Shown here piece by piece: positions 44,551 through 54,215 of a stretch of DNA of 64,000 nucleotides. The notes under the pieces are model-generated. The model worked only from the letters and a program-made list of their open reading frames with translations, was not told the origin of the DNA and made no database searches. Location: positions 620,001 to 684,000 of the forward strand of contig NZ_RBJB01000004.1 in assembly GCF_003634635.1 (NCBI RefSeq). Reading direction: 5' to 3'. Position numbers and translations under genes: made by a program. Positions within the stretch are counted from its first letter, which is position 1; each line of letters begins with the position of its first letter. Origin of the DNA: Marinobacter nauticus. Its GTDB lineage: Bacteria > Pseudomonadota > Gammaproteobacteria > Pseudomonadales > Oleiphilaceae.

Positions 44551-46995
44551 TTAGCCGCCGATCCAGCCCGTACTCAGCTCAACCCCCACCGGCTTCAGCT
44601 CCGCCAGCGGTCGGGGTCTTGATAACCGGTAACCCTGGCCAAAATGGATGCCCAGGGTACGGACCTTTCTCAGGGTCTCGTCGCTCTCGATAAAGGTGGC
44701 AACGGTCTCCTTGCCTGCGGCTTCTGCAATACGATGCAGGGCATCCACCATTACTTGCTGAACCGGGTCATCTTCCAGATGATCCATCACCCGTCTGTCC
44801 AGTTTGATGATATCCACCGGCAGGTGGGCGGCCAGACTGTAGCTTTCCACCGAGGCGCCAGCGCCCTCCAACGCCACTCGGCAACCGATTCGATGCAGGG
44901 CATCGCAGAGCACGGCCACTTCGTCCGGATACTGGGTGGCATGGGCTTCCCGGATCTCCAGGCAGAAGCACTCCGCCCGGAACGGTGAGGGTGCCAGTAG
45001 CTGTTCCATGAAGTCGGCAAAGGTGTCATCCAGTACCGAGGCCAGAGACAGGTTGAAGCCGCAGTATTTCAGCCTTGGTTCCAGCAGTCGGTGCTGCCCC
45101 AGCCAGTCCAGGGTCTGACGAATGACCTGACGGTCCAGCCGTTTGGCCAGGTCAAAGCGCTCGGCCAGGGGCAGGAACTGTCCGGGCAGGAGTGTGGTGT
45201 CGTCCGGTTCCTGGCCGGGAATGCGGCACAGTATTTCAATATGGTCGCCCCAGGTCACACTCGCCACCGGCTTCAGGGCCTGGAACTCAAGGATCAGTCG
45301 ATGCTGGTCCAGAGCCTGGCGCAGCTGTTCCATCTGCTTGTCTGTGCCGGTATCGCCGGCGGCATCCGGTAGCGCATGGGCAGTGTGGATCCGGTTCCGG
45401 CCTGAGGTCTTGGCGGTATGGCACAGGTCTGCAGCCTGTGTGAGCAGCGTGTCGGCCCGCTCTGGCAACTCACTGTCCAGAATCAGCAGACCACCGCTGG
45501 TGCTGGTCTGCAGCGTTTGCCCCTGCCATTCAAACTTGAACTGGGCAATCTGTTCGCGGATTTCCTCGGCGATCTTTCTCGCTCTGGGTTCCGGGCAATT
45601 CTCGATGAACAGCGCAAAGGTATCGCCGGCCAGTCGTGCCAGGGCATCACGCTGTCGTACGCGCAGCCCGAGCATGGCGGCCAGTTCCCGCAGGTAGCGG
45701 TCGCAGGTGCCGCTGCCAGCGTCCTCGTTGAACTGTTCGAAGTTGTCCAGGTCCAGAAACAGCAGGCCGTCGGTGCTCTGGCGTTTGTGGCGATGGCCCA
45801 TGGCCCGTTCCAGGTGTTCGATGAAGGAACGGCGATTCATCAGCCCGGTGACCGGATCGTGTCGCATGCGGTAATCGCTGTTGCTGGTGTGCTGGATCCG
45901 GTTGCTGATATCCCGTGCAACATGAACGGCCCCGGTGACCTCACCCCGGTCTCCGCGGATGCTCTGGAAGTGAAACTCGTAAATCGGCAGTCCCTCTCCC
46001 TGGCGGTTCAGGGGCATTTCTGCCACAAAATGCTCACGGTCGAAGGCCCGTTGCCATAGCCGTTCGATCAGTCTCCGCTCATTGGGGAAGTCCTTCAGAA
46101 GGCTGCGCAGGTTGTCTCCGGTCTTTGGCGTCAGGTCAAAGGCGTGTTGAAACTGCTGGCACCAGGGGGTGTTGAAATGCAACAGTCTGAACTCGGTGTC
46201 GATGGCTACCACCAGATCAGAGGATGCGGCGGTCGTGGCTTGAAGAATCTGCTGAGCCTGTTGTTTTTCCAGATCGTGGACCATGGCCTCGCTGTGGTTG
46301 ACCATCACGCCGCCGAGTTTTTGCACCCGGCCGCCGTTCTTCAGAGCACGACCGGCCAGAGTAACCCGTTGTGGCCGTTGCCGGCTGGTGAGAATGGTCA
46401 GGTCCATGCTGAACGGCTGGCCGGTGCGCATACAGCGCCTGAACATCGCTCGTACCCGGTTCTGGCCTGTCTGGCAATAAAACAGCGCCTGTTCCGGTGT
46501 CAGCTCGCTGCCGGCTTTGAGTTCCAGCAGGCGGTACATACCTTCGGACCAGCTGATCTCGTTGCTGGGCATGTCCAGTTCCCAGAGACCAAAGCCGGCA
46601 CTCTGTTCCGCCAGTCGTTGAATCCGGCTATCCATGGCATCGCTGTCCCTGAGGGTAATCGAGGCGGTAGCGGCCTGGTCTGAATCCCGGATCTCCATTC
46701 GCAGCCCGAGCAGGGCAGTAAAGAAAAAGCCATCCTTGTGGCGGAACGTCACCAGCACTGTCTGGCCATTGTCCAGCCGGTGTCGGTGGGCGGGGGCGAA
46801 GGGATCGTCCTGGCGGGAAGCCAGAATATGCTGGACTTTCTGCCCGGTCAGATCGCTGATGTCGTAGCCAAACATGGTTTCTGCATGGCGATCAGCCTGG
46901 ATGATCCGGCCATCGTCATCCACCCGAAGCAGGGTGGGCCGGATAACGGGGCCCGTCGGATCGGGCCGGTAGCGTTGAATCAGAAACTCTTTCAC
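44551..46995 (-). CDS. PAS/degenerate GGDEF/degenerate EAL protein
   Basis: An 814-residue cytoplasmic protein with three PAS-like regions (about 20-120, 130-235 and 250-370), then GGDEF (375-540) and EAL (555-800). The GGDEF motif reads AGDTF (456-460), so cyclase activity is not expected. The EAL motif reads EIL (587-589), Asn648 and Lys731 remain, but the metal-binding DDFGTG loop reads LEGAGAS (709-715), so phosphodiesterase activity is also unlikely. It resembles c-di-GMP receptor proteins such as FimX or LapD in having lost both activities. The gene converges on the effector-immunity pair. Confidence 0.87.
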   Translation of the reverse strand: MKEFLIQRYRPDPTGPVIRPTLLRVDDDGRIIQADRHAETMFGYDISDLTGQKVQHILASRQDDPFAPAHRHRLDNGQTVLVTFRHKDGFFFTALLGLRMEIRDSDQAATASITLRDSDAMDSRIQRLAEQSAGFGLWELDMPSNEISWSEGMYRLLELKAGSELTPEQALFYCQTGQNRVRAMFRRCMRTGQPFSMDLTILTSRQRPQRVTLAGRALKNGGRVQKLGGVMVNHSEAMVHDLEKQQAQQILQATTAASSDLVVAIDTEFRLLHFNTPWCQQFQHAFDLTPKTGDNLRSLLKDFPNERRLIERLWQRAFDREHFVAEMPLNRQGEGLPIYEFHFQSIRGDRGEVTGAVHVARDISNRIQHTSNSDYRMRHDPVTGLMNRRSFIEHLERAMGHRHKRQSTDGLLFLDLDNFEQFNEDAGSGTCDRYLRELAAMLGLRVRQRDALARLAGDTFALFIENCPEPRARKIAEEIREQIAQFKFEWQGQTLQTSTSGGLLILDSELPERADTLLTQAADLCHTAKTSGRNRIHTAHALPDAAGDTGTDKQMEQLRQALDQHRLILEFQALKPVASVTWGDHIEILCRIPGQEPDDTTLLPGQFLPLAERFDLAKRLDRQVIRQTLDWLGQHRLLEPRLKYCGFNLSLASVLDDTFADFMEQLLAPSPFRAECFCLEIREAHATQYPDEVAVLCDALHRIGCRVALEGAGASVESYSLAAHLPVDIIKLDRRVMDHLEDDPVQQVMVDALHRIAEAAGKETVATFIESDETLRKVRTLGIHFGQGYRLSRPRPLAELKPVGVELSTGWIGG

Positions 46996-47122
46996 AGCTC
47001 GGGTGCCTCGCTCGGGCTGGCAGCGTGTTCACTGCCTGTGCTTTTATTTTTTTACAGGTTTTGCCACGATTCATTCATCATACTGACTATCTTGCCGAAA
47101 ATAACCTCTTGCCGGAGCTCTC

Positions 47123-49972
47123 TTGACCGTTCACGCCGCGCCCATAGTTCTCGATTTCGAGGATGGAATCGACCGCAAGACGCTCAGGCGCCTGCGGGAC
47201 CGGTTTCTGCTGGTTAACGAGCAGCGCTGGCGGCGGGCGTGCTCGGCTCTGACCTACCGGCAGCAGATGGTGCTGGAGTTGTTGCCGCTGGTTTTTCACC
47301 GCAACCATCCGGCCTTGCCTGGCTATCTGGATGGTAACTGCCCGGACGGCTTCAATGGTTACACGCCCGGCCCGGAAGTGCTGGATGCGGCCCGCCGTTA
47401 CGCCCGTAGCTTTCACTATCGTGACAAGGGCACTCGAAAGCCTGATCTGGACAGTCTGTTCCTGATGGGAAGCCCTGGCACCCTCGGCCACTCGGTGGCC
47501 AGTGATCTGGATGTCTGGCTCTGCCACCGTCAGGATTTGCCGGCGTCGGGCATTCGGTGCCTGGAGCGAAAAGCCGAAAAACTGTCGGAATGGGCCGGTG
47601 GCCTGGGGGTGGAGCTGCACGTGTTTGTGTTCTCTGCCGCCGATTGGCGGGCCGGGCGACAGCGCGTGGAAGTCACCGGGGAAAACTGCGGCAGCGCCCA
47701 GCATTTTCTGTTGCTGGATGAGTTCTACCGCACCAGCATTCACCTCGCCGGCCAATATCCGTTGTGGTGGCTGATCCCGGTAGACCGGGAGGCCGATTAC
47801 GACCACTGCCGGCGACAGCTGGTGGAGTGTCGGTTTATCCAGGCCAGGGATTACATCGACTTTGGCGCGGTGCCGGACATTCCTCCCGCAGAACTGCCTG
47901 GCGCTGGCATCTGGCAGCTCTACAAAGGAATCGATGCGCCCTGGAAAGCCATCCTCAAGCTGCTGTTGATTGAATGTTACGCCACCGACCGGGAGCGACC
48001 ACTGCTCTCGGCCAGCTTCAAGCAGGCGGTTCACAATGGTGTGATTAGCGCCGATGCCCTGGACCCCTACGTGCTTTTGTACCAGAGACTGGAGCAGTGG
48101 TTGCTGGCCCGTGACGGCGCAGATCGGCTGGAGCTGGTGCGCCGAAGCCTGTACCTGAAATCCGGCTTGCCGCTCAGCCGGGCGGGTATGGTAGGTGACC
48201 CCTGGCGGGTCGAGTTGTTGCGCAGCCTGGTTGAAGGCTGGGGCTGGTCATCGGAGGATCTGGGCAGGCTGGACGATCGTCAGCGCTGGTGTGCCGAGGA
48301 AGTGATGGGGTTACGCCGGCGGGTGGTTGCCGAGCTTACCCACAGTTACCGCTTGCTGGCCAGATTGGCCCGGGAACAGGATGCACAGGCGTCGATCAGC
48401 GCCAATGACATCAACCTGCTGGGCCGCAAGCTCTATGCCGCCTTCCAGCGCAAGGCCGGTAAGGTCGAGCTGATCAATCCTGGGCTGGTGCCCTCGCTGG
48501 CAGAAGAGAATCTGTCGTTTCACCATCGCAGTGAACAGGGGGCAGCCGGAGACGGCTGGTTGTTGTACCGGGATCTTGAAGATCCGTCCGACGCCTTCTG
48601 GCAGCCGGTTATTCGCCGCGCCGGCAACCTGGCTGAGTTGCTTGTCTGGTGTTACTGCAACGGGCTGCTCAGTCGCAGTACACGGTTGAATGTGCGAGCG
48701 GGCCAGAGCGTGGCGTCGGTCAGCGAGTTGAAGGAAATACTGGATGTGCTGGCTGGTTTCCTGCCGGTGCCTATGCCCCCGGCACCCCGGCAGGCCCTGT
48801 CCCGTGCAGTACGGCCGTTACGCAACCTGTTGCTGCTGAATGTGGCGGTGGACCCACAGGCTCATCTGACCGAGCGGGGGCTGCATAAACTCAGCGCCCG
48901 CAACGACTCGCTCGGGTTCAGTGGGGCCCGGGACAACCTGGTGGTGACCATCGACCAGATTACCCTGAACAGCTGGCACGAAGTCAGTCTGCAGCATTAC
49001 GCGGCTGGGGATACCCTGATCCAGTGTTTGAAGAATGTGCTCGCTCAGGTGGCGATCAACCCTGCGGAATTGCCGGATATCCGAGTGATGGCGCCCAGCC
49101 GGGGGCACGGACAGGCCATTGCCCGGCGTGTGAGTGAGTTGTTTGCCGATGTGCTCCGACAGTTTTTTGCAGGCGGCACCGGCCCCCATCCCTTGCGTTA
49201 TATCATCGAGATGGATCAGCGTTATTTTCTGCTCCAGTTCAATGGCCAGGAGCCGGGGTTTGTTGCCCTGGATAGCCGCGCGGCATTGATGGATGCCTTG
49301 TTCCAGCCCCAGGACAGTTTTCTGCCGGTGGTGCCGGATCGCTATGCTTTGCAGGATGCTCCCCTTTTGAAAGCGGTATGTGAAGCCTCCGAAGCCGGTA
49401 ACATCCAGGTATTCTGGCAGCTGCAGGGAGACCAGGGCCAGCTCTGGGTGGTGGATGAGTATGGCAGTCTGTGGCATCGCCAGCTGAAGGCCCAGCAACG
49501 CCGTCATCTACTGGCACCGTTATTGCGATTTCTGGACAGTGTTATTGAGCGCCGGCAGTTGCGCCAGGCAGATAATCTGGAGCCGGTCGCCGGTATCCGG
49601 TGTTACGAACTGGTACGCAGGGATGGCCGATGGCTGGCCGATCCGCGGCCAGAACTGGTCGCCGGAATGCCCTTGTCCGGCCTCGAAGTGCAGGCGGTGG
49701 GCGTGCAACAGGGTGACAGCATTCTGCGCTTTGATCTGTATTGCAACGATCAGGAGTTTACCGTGCAGGAATATGGCGACCGGTTGATTCCGGCGGTGGC
49801 CCATTACATCCGCTCCCTGCGGCAGAGTCCGGACCCCTATCCGGTGTATCTGACTGACCTGCATCTGCCCCACGATCTCGATCCACAGCTGTATCAGCGC
49901 GATATCCAGACCAGCCAGTACCTGTTCTACCGGGCGCAGTTGGAAGATGCCCTAAACCAGCACCTGTCCTGA
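47123..49972 (+). CDS. cyaA: Class I adenylate cyclase
   Basis: Makes cyclic AMP from ATP; 949 aa, of the gammaproteobacterial class I. The catalytic domain is N-terminal, with LFLMGSPGTLGHSVASDLDVWLCH (the polymerase-beta-like GS...DxD site, near 112-135), and a long C-terminal regulatory region follows. The start is TTG at 47123 with GGAG 5 bases upstream; the first in-frame ATG would be about residue 49. E. coli cyaA also starts with UUG, which keeps expression low. Confidence 0.95.
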   Translation: MTVHAAPIVLDFEDGIDRKTLRRLRDRFLLVNEQRWRRACSALTYRQQMVLELLPLVFHRNHPALPGYLDGNCPDGFNGYTPGPEVLDAARRYARSFHYRDKGTRKPDLDSLFLMGSPGTLGHSVASDLDVWLCHRQDLPASGIRCLERKAEKLSEWAGGLGVELHVFVFSAADWRAGRQRVEVTGENCGSAQHFLLLDEFYRTSIHLAGQYPLWWLIPVDREADYDHCRRQLVECRFIQARDYIDFGAVPDIPPAELPGAGIWQLYKGIDAPWKAILKLLLIECYATDRERPLLSASFKQAVHNGVISADALDPYVLLYQRLEQWLLARDGADRLELVRRSLYLKSGLPLSRAGMVGDPWRVELLRSLVEGWGWSSEDLGRLDDRQRWCAEEVMGLRRRVVAELTHSYRLLARLAREQDAQASISANDINLLGRKLYAAFQRKAGKVELINPGLVPSLAEENLSFHHRSEQGAAGDGWLLYRDLEDPSDAFWQPVIRRAGNLAELLVWCYCNGLLSRSTRLNVRAGQSVASVSELKEILDVLAGFLPVPMPPAPRQALSRAVRPLRNLLLLNVAVDPQAHLTERGLHKLSARNDSLGFSGARDNLVVTIDQITLNSWHEVSLQHYAAGDTLIQCLKNVLAQVAINPAELPDIRVMAPSRGHGQAIARRVSELFADVLRQFFAGGTGPHPLRYIIEMDQRYFLLQFNGQEPGFVALDSRAALMDALFQPQDSFLPVVPDRYALQDAPLLKAVCEASEAGNIQVFWQLQGDQGQLWVVDEYGSLWHRQLKAQQRRHLLAPLLRFLDSVIERRQLRQADNLEPVAGIRCYELVRRDGRWLADPRPELVAGMPLSGLEVQAVGVQQGDSILRFDLYCNDQEFTVQEYGDRLIPAVAHYIRSLRQSPDPYPVYLTDLHLPHDLDPQLYQRDIQTSQYLFYRAQLEDALNQHLS

Positions 49973-50043
49973 ACATGTGAATCCTCGCGGTGCGGCCCGG
50001 GTGTCGGGTATACTTCGGCCATTATTCACTCAGGGGATTGGGT

Positions 50044-50238
50044 ATGCAGCTTGGGCTTGTGCGCCGCCTGGCCGTCGCGCTCTCGGTGTTTGTGGTTTTG
50101 ATGGTATCCGGTTGTGGCCAGAAAGGGCCGCTGTACCGGAACGCGCCGGTGCCCGACGCCGTACCATCGCAGACTGGTGACACCGAGGCAGCTGCGGAGG
50201 CGGGCGAAAATGCCGATGAGGACAATGAACAGCCCTGA
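50044..50238 (+). CDS. lptM: LPS translocon maturation lipoprotein LptM (YifL)
   Basis: A 64-residue lipoprotein. Signal peptide with lipobox VSGC (Cys24), directly followed by the family motif CGQKGPLY. The rest is acidic and unstructured. LptM assists maturation of the LptD-LptE outer membrane complex in E. coli. It sits directly before lysA and dapF, the arrangement known in Pseudomonas. The ATG at 50044 has GGGG just upstream. Confidence 0.92.
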   Translation: MQLGLVRRLAVALSVFVVLMVSGCGQKGPLYRNAPVPDAVPSQTGDTEAAAEAGENADEDNEQP

Positions 50239-50273
50239 GCCAGACCACCCGACCTTAAGCTTTCAGGAACAGC

Positions 50274-51524
50274 ATGGATCACTTCAATTACCGTAACGGC
50301 GAACTCTACGCCGAAGACGTTGCCGTTGCCGATATCGCCGAGCGCTTTGGTACGCCAGCCTACATCTATTCCCGGGCGACGCTGGAGCGCCATTACCGTG
50401 CTTACGATGAGGCCCTGAAGAATCGCCCTCATCTGGTGTGTTATGCGGTCAAGGCGAACAGCAATCTGGCCGTGCTCAATGTGCTGGCTCGTCTGGGGGC
50501 CGGTTTTGACATAGTCTCGGCCGGAGAGCTTGAACGTGTGCTTCGTGCCGGCGGGGATGCCGGTAAAGTGGTTTTTTCCGGCGTTGGCAAGCAGGAATGG
50601 GAAATGAAGCGGGCCCTGGAGGCCGGCGTTCGCTGTTTCAATGTCGAATCCGACACCGAGCTTGATCGCCTGAACAAGGTGGCTGGCGAACTGGGAGTGA
50701 AAGCGCCCATTTCCCTGCGAGTGAATCCGGACGTGGATGCGGGCACTCATCCTTATATCTCGACCGGCCTGAAGGAAAACAAGTTCGGCATCGATATCGC
50801 CGAGGCGCCGGCAGTCTATGCCCGGGCGGCCAGCCTGCCCAACCTGGATATCCACGGGGTGGACTGCCACATCGGCTCACAGCTGACGTCGGTTTCGCCG
50901 TTCCTGGATGCCCTGGGCCGGGTGCTTTCTCTGATCGACACCCTGGCAGAGCAGGGCATCCGTATCCGCCATCTGGATATGGGGGGCGGTCTGGGTGTGA
51001 CCTACAACCAGGAAACCCCGCCGCAACCGGCAGATTATGTGAAAGCCCTTAATGAACGCATGGGTGATCGGGAGCTGGAACTGGTGCTCGAGCCGGGCCG
51101 CTCCATTGCCGCGAATGCGGGCATTCTGGTGACCCGGGTGGAATTCCTGAAGTGCACCGAACACCGGAATTTCGCCATCATCGATGCGGCCATGAATGAT
51201 CTGATCCGGCCGGCACTCTACAGTGCCTGGCAGGCCATTATTCCGGTTCAGCCCCATCAGGACAGTGAGGAAAGGCCCTGGGACCTGGTGGGCCCGGTGT
51301 GCGAAACCGGCGATTTCCTCGGCAAGGATCGCGCTCTGCGCCTGAAAGCCGGCGATTTGCTGGCGGTGCGCTCGGCCGGGGCCTACGGATTTGTTATGGC
51401 CTCTAACTACAACACCCGCAACCGGCCCCCGGAGTTGATGGTGGACGGAGATCAGGTGCATGTGGTTCGGCGCCGGGAGACTCTGGACGACCAGCTGGCG
51501 CCGGAAAGTTGCCTGCCGGAATGA
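50274..51524 (+). CDS. lysA: Diaminopimelate decarboxylase
   Basis: Last step of lysine synthesis: decarboxylates meso-diaminopimelate with PLP; 416 aa. PLP lysine is Lys60 (CYAVKANSN). [31 protein letters not shown] and the catalytic [11 protein letters not shown] segments are intact. It lies 35 bases after lptM and overlaps or abuts dapF, which makes its substrate. Confidence 0.97.
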   Translation: MDHFNYRNGELYAEDVAVADIAERFGTPAYIYSRATLERHYRAYDEALKNRPHLVCYAVKANSNLAVLNVLARLGAGFDIVSAGELERVLRAGGDAGKVVFSGVGKQEWEMKRALEAGVRCFNVESDTELDRLNKVAGELGVKAPISLRVNPDVDAGTHPYISTGLKENKFGIDIAEAPAVYARAASLPNLDIHGVDCHIGSQLTSVSPFLDALGRVLSLIDTLAEQGIRIRHLDMGGGLGVTYNQETPPQPADYVKALNERMGDRELELVLEPGRSIAANAGILVTRVEFLKCTEHRNFAIIDAAMNDLIRPALYSAWQAIIPVQPHQDSEERPWDLVGPVCETGDFLGKDRALRLKAGDLLAVRSAGAYGFVMASNYNTRNRPPELMVDGDQVHVVRRRETLDDQLAPESCLPE

Positions 51525-51538
51525 GCGGGGGGAACGAG

Positions 51539-52465
51539 ATGTCTCAGCAACGACGTGGCCAGGGTCCGGTCCTGCGCTTTACCAAGATGCACGGGCTGGG
51601 TAACGACTTCATGGTGGTCGACGCCATCAGCCAGCCATTCCGGCTGGCCCCGGACACCATCCGGGAACTGGCGGATCGCAATTTCGGGATCGGTTTTGAT
51701 CAGCTGCTGGTGGTGGAGCCGCCGGGGCTGCCGGATGTGGATTTTCGCTACCGTATTTTCAATGCCGATGGCTCGGAGGTGGAACAGTGCGGCAACGGCG
51801 CCCGCTGCTTCGCCCGCTTTGTGCGCGATCAGCGCCTGACCAACAAGCGTGTTATCCGGGTCCAGACTGCCAAGGGTGTGATTGAGCTCAAAGTGGGTCG
51901 GGATGGCCTGGTAGCGGTCAACATGGGGGTGCCGGAGCTCAACCCCCCCGCGATCCCCTTTGCGGCAGATCAGCGCAAGGATGTGTATACCGTCGACGTG
52001 AATGGTCAGACGGTCGAGCTGTCAGCCATCTCCATGGGTAATCCCCACGGAGTGCTGGTGGTGGACAATGTCGATACGGCGCCGGTGGAAAGCCTTGGCC
52101 CGCAGTTGGAAAAGCATCCCCGGTTTCCGGCCAAGGCCAACATTGGTTTTCTGCAGGTGATTGATCGCCGCCATGCCCGGTTGCGGGTGTTTGAACGGGG
52201 CTCCGGCGAAACACTCGCCTGCGGCAGCGGTGCCTGTGCAGCGGTGGTGGCCGGTTGTCTCCGCGGCTTGCTGGACAGCCGGGTCGAAGTCGAGTTGCGT
52301 GGCGGCAGGCTGGTCATTGAATGGCAGGGGGAAGGTACCCCTGTTATGATGGAAGGTCCTGCAACCACGGTATTTGAAGGCCAGTTGCGGCTGCCTGGCG
52401 AACCCCAGCCCCGGCGCCGCAGGAGTGCCCGCCCGAACACCCGACCTCATAAAAACGGGGCCTGA
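51539..52465 (+). CDS. dapF: Diaminopimelate epimerase
   Basis: Converts LL- to meso-diaminopimelate, feeding lysA and peptidoglycan; 308 aa. The two catalytic cysteines are Cys84 (EQCGNGARC) and Cys228 (LACGSGAC). Start: ATG at 51539 has GGGGGGAACG before it and fits the family N-terminus; an ATG at 51521 overlapping the lysA stop (ATGA) is the alternative. A basic tail ([15 protein letters not shown]) extends beyond the usual end. Confidence 0.96.
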   Translation: MSQQRRGQGPVLRFTKMHGLGNDFMVVDAISQPFRLAPDTIRELADRNFGIGFDQLLVVEPPGLPDVDFRYRIFNADGSEVEQCGNGARCFARFVRDQRLTNKRVIRVQTAKGVIELKVGRDGLVAVNMGVPELNPPAIPFAADQRKDVYTVDVNGQTVELSAISMGNPHGVLVVDNVDTAPVESLGPQLEKHPRFPAKANIGFLQVIDRRHARLRVFERGSGETLACGSGACAAVVAGCLRGLLDSRVEVELRGGRLVIEWQGEGTPVMMEGPATTVFEGQLRLPGEPQPRRRRSARPNTRPHKNGA

Positions 52466-52483
52466 ACCGATCAGGAGAACACG

Positions 52484-53233
52484 ATGACAGAACAAACGGC
52501 CCGCCAGAAGGCCGGCGAACTCACCAGGGAACAGGTCGCAGAATATCTGAGGGCCAATCCGGACTTTTTTATCGGCCAGGACGAGCTGCTGCGCAGTTTG
52601 ACTCTGCCCCATGACAGCGGCCGGGCGATTTCCCTGGTGGAGCGTCAGGTGCACCTGTTCCGGGAACAGCGGGACACGTTACGCCGGGAGCTGGTGGAAC
52701 TGGTGTCCATCGCCCGCCACAACGACCGGTTGTTCGAGAAAAGCAAACGCCTGCTGATGCAGGTGATTGAAGCCCGTAACCTGCAGGATATGGCGGCTGC
52801 CATTGATGACAGTATCCGGGGTGATTTTGGTCTGGATGCCGCGTCGGTACTTCTGTTCAGTGAAACCGGTCAGCTTCAGTCACAGGGTGCCCTGCATATG
52901 GTGGATGCGGCCGCGGCACGCGAACGGTTGGGAAGCCTGCTGGAAGGGGAGCGGGCCGTTTGTGGCCAGTTCCGCGAGAATGAGCGTGAATTCCTGTTCC
53001 CGGACCGTGACGAGCCCATCGCCTCCGTTGCCCTTGTGCCCCTGCGCCACGAAGGTCTGGTGGGTGTGTTTGCTGTCGGCAGTTGTGAACCCGGTTACTT
53101 TGATCAGAGCATGGGCTCGCTGTTCCTGAGCTACATCAGTGACACCCTGAGCCGGCTTTTGCCGCCCATGCTCAAGCGCCATGGTACCGGCGCTCCGGTG
53201 ACGGATCTGACCGCGGAGACCGGCCAGGGGTGA
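52484..53233 (+). CDS. DUF484 family (GAF-like) protein
   Basis: A 249-residue cytoplasmic protein between dapF and xerC, the usual place for DUF484 genes. N-terminal helical part (TREQVAEYLRANPDFFIGQDELLRSL...DSGRAISLVERQV, around 12-60), then a GAF-like domain. Function unknown; conserved linkage with xerC suggests a shared role but none is proven. Its stop overlaps the xerC start by 4 bases (GTGA). Confidence 0.92.
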   Translation: MTEQTARQKAGELTREQVAEYLRANPDFFIGQDELLRSLTLPHDSGRAISLVERQVHLFREQRDTLRRELVELVSIARHNDRLFEKSKRLLMQVIEARNLQDMAAAIDDSIRGDFGLDAASVLLFSETGQLQSQGALHMVDAAAARERLGSLLEGERAVCGQFRENEREFLFPDRDEPIASVALVPLRHEGLVGVFAVGSCEPGYFDQSMGSLFLSYISDTLSRLLPPMLKRHGTGAPVTDLTAETGQG

Positions 53234-54204
53234 GCGTGGCGGCGAGTGACCACAAAGGATCAGCGAGCCAATTGGCGGCGCTGACCGGCTTCATTCGTCA
53301 TCTGCAATCCGAGAAACGGCATTCACCCCGTACCTGCGAACACTATCAGCGCGACCTTCAGCGGCTGGTCGCCTGGCTTGCAGATAACGGCCTCAACGAC
53401 TGGTCAGAGCTGTCTGCCCACGATGTTCGGCGCTACGTAGCCCGGCTCAGCCGGGATGGGCTGAGCGGACGCAGCATTGCCCGGCACCTGTCGTCGATTC
53501 GGCGTTTCTACCAGTATCTGCTTCGCGAAGGGCTTGCCATCGATAATCCGGCTCTGGACATCAGGGCGCCGAAAAGTGGTCGGCGTTTGCCCCGCGTTGC
53601 GGATGTTGATCAGATTGGCCAGTTACTGGATGCCACCCCCGAAGACCCCCTCGAAATCCGTGATCTGGCCATGTTCGAGCTTATGTATTCCTCCGGCCTT
53701 CGGCTGGCGGAGCTGGCCGGGGCCGATCTGTCGGCTCTGGATCTGAAGGGCCCAGAAATCCGCGTTCTCGGTAAAGGTAACAAGGAGCGCGTGCTGCCGG
53801 TCGGCCGTAAGGCCGTGGCGGCGTTGCAACAGTGGTTGTCCTGCCGGCGGGCACTGGTCACCGAGGGTGAGAAGGCACTGTTTGTCAGCCAGCGAGGTAC
53901 CCGTCTGAGCCGGCGCAGTATCCAGAGTCGCCTGTCTCGCTGGGGTATTCTGCACGGCGCGGACCAGCGTTTGCACCCCCACCTGCTCAGGCATTCCTTT
54001 GCCAGTCACATGCTGGAATCCAGTGGCGACCTGCGCGCGGTTCAGGAATTGCTGGGTCATGCGGACATTGCCACAACCCAGGTCTATACTCATCTTGACT
54101 TTCAACATCTTGCCCGGGTTTATGATCAGAGCCATCCCCGGGCGCGCCGCCGAACGACCGATCGCACAGGGTGTGAAGAGGAAGAGCATCGTGCCGGCCA
54201 GTAA
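53230..54204 (+). CDS. xerC: Site-specific tyrosine recombinase XerC
   Basis: Resolves chromosome dimers at dif with XerD; 324 aa. Catalytic residues are Arg158, Lys182, His251, Arg254, His277 and Tyr286. The N-terminal SAM-like core-binding domain covers about 14-105. A basic-acidic tail of about 25 residues follows the usual end. It begins with GTG overlapping the DUF484 stop. It is the housekeeping recombinase by context (lysA-dapF-DUF484-xerC), not an integrase of a mobile element. Confidence 0.95.
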   Translation: MSVAASDHKGSASQLAALTGFIRHLQSEKRHSPRTCEHYQRDLQRLVAWLADNGLNDWSELSAHDVRRYVARLSRDGLSGRSIARHLSSIRRFYQYLLREGLAIDNPALDIRAPKSGRRLPRVADVDQIGQLLDATPEDPLEIRDLAMFELMYSSGLRLAELAGADLSALDLKGPEIRVLGKGNKERVLPVGRKAVAALQQWLSCRRALVTEGEKALFVSQRGTRLSRRSIQSRLSRWGILHGADQRLHPHLLRHSFASHMLESSGDLRAVQELLGHADIATTQVYTHLDFQHLARVYDQSHPRARRRTTDRTGCEEEEHRAGQ

Positions 54205-54215
54205 GGGAGTAGTTC

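Noticed and set aside
53230..54204. Tyrosine recombinase as a sign of an integrated element
   Set aside because: Context with lysA, dapF and DUF484 and its full length identify the housekeeping XerC; no att-like repeats or phage genes are near.
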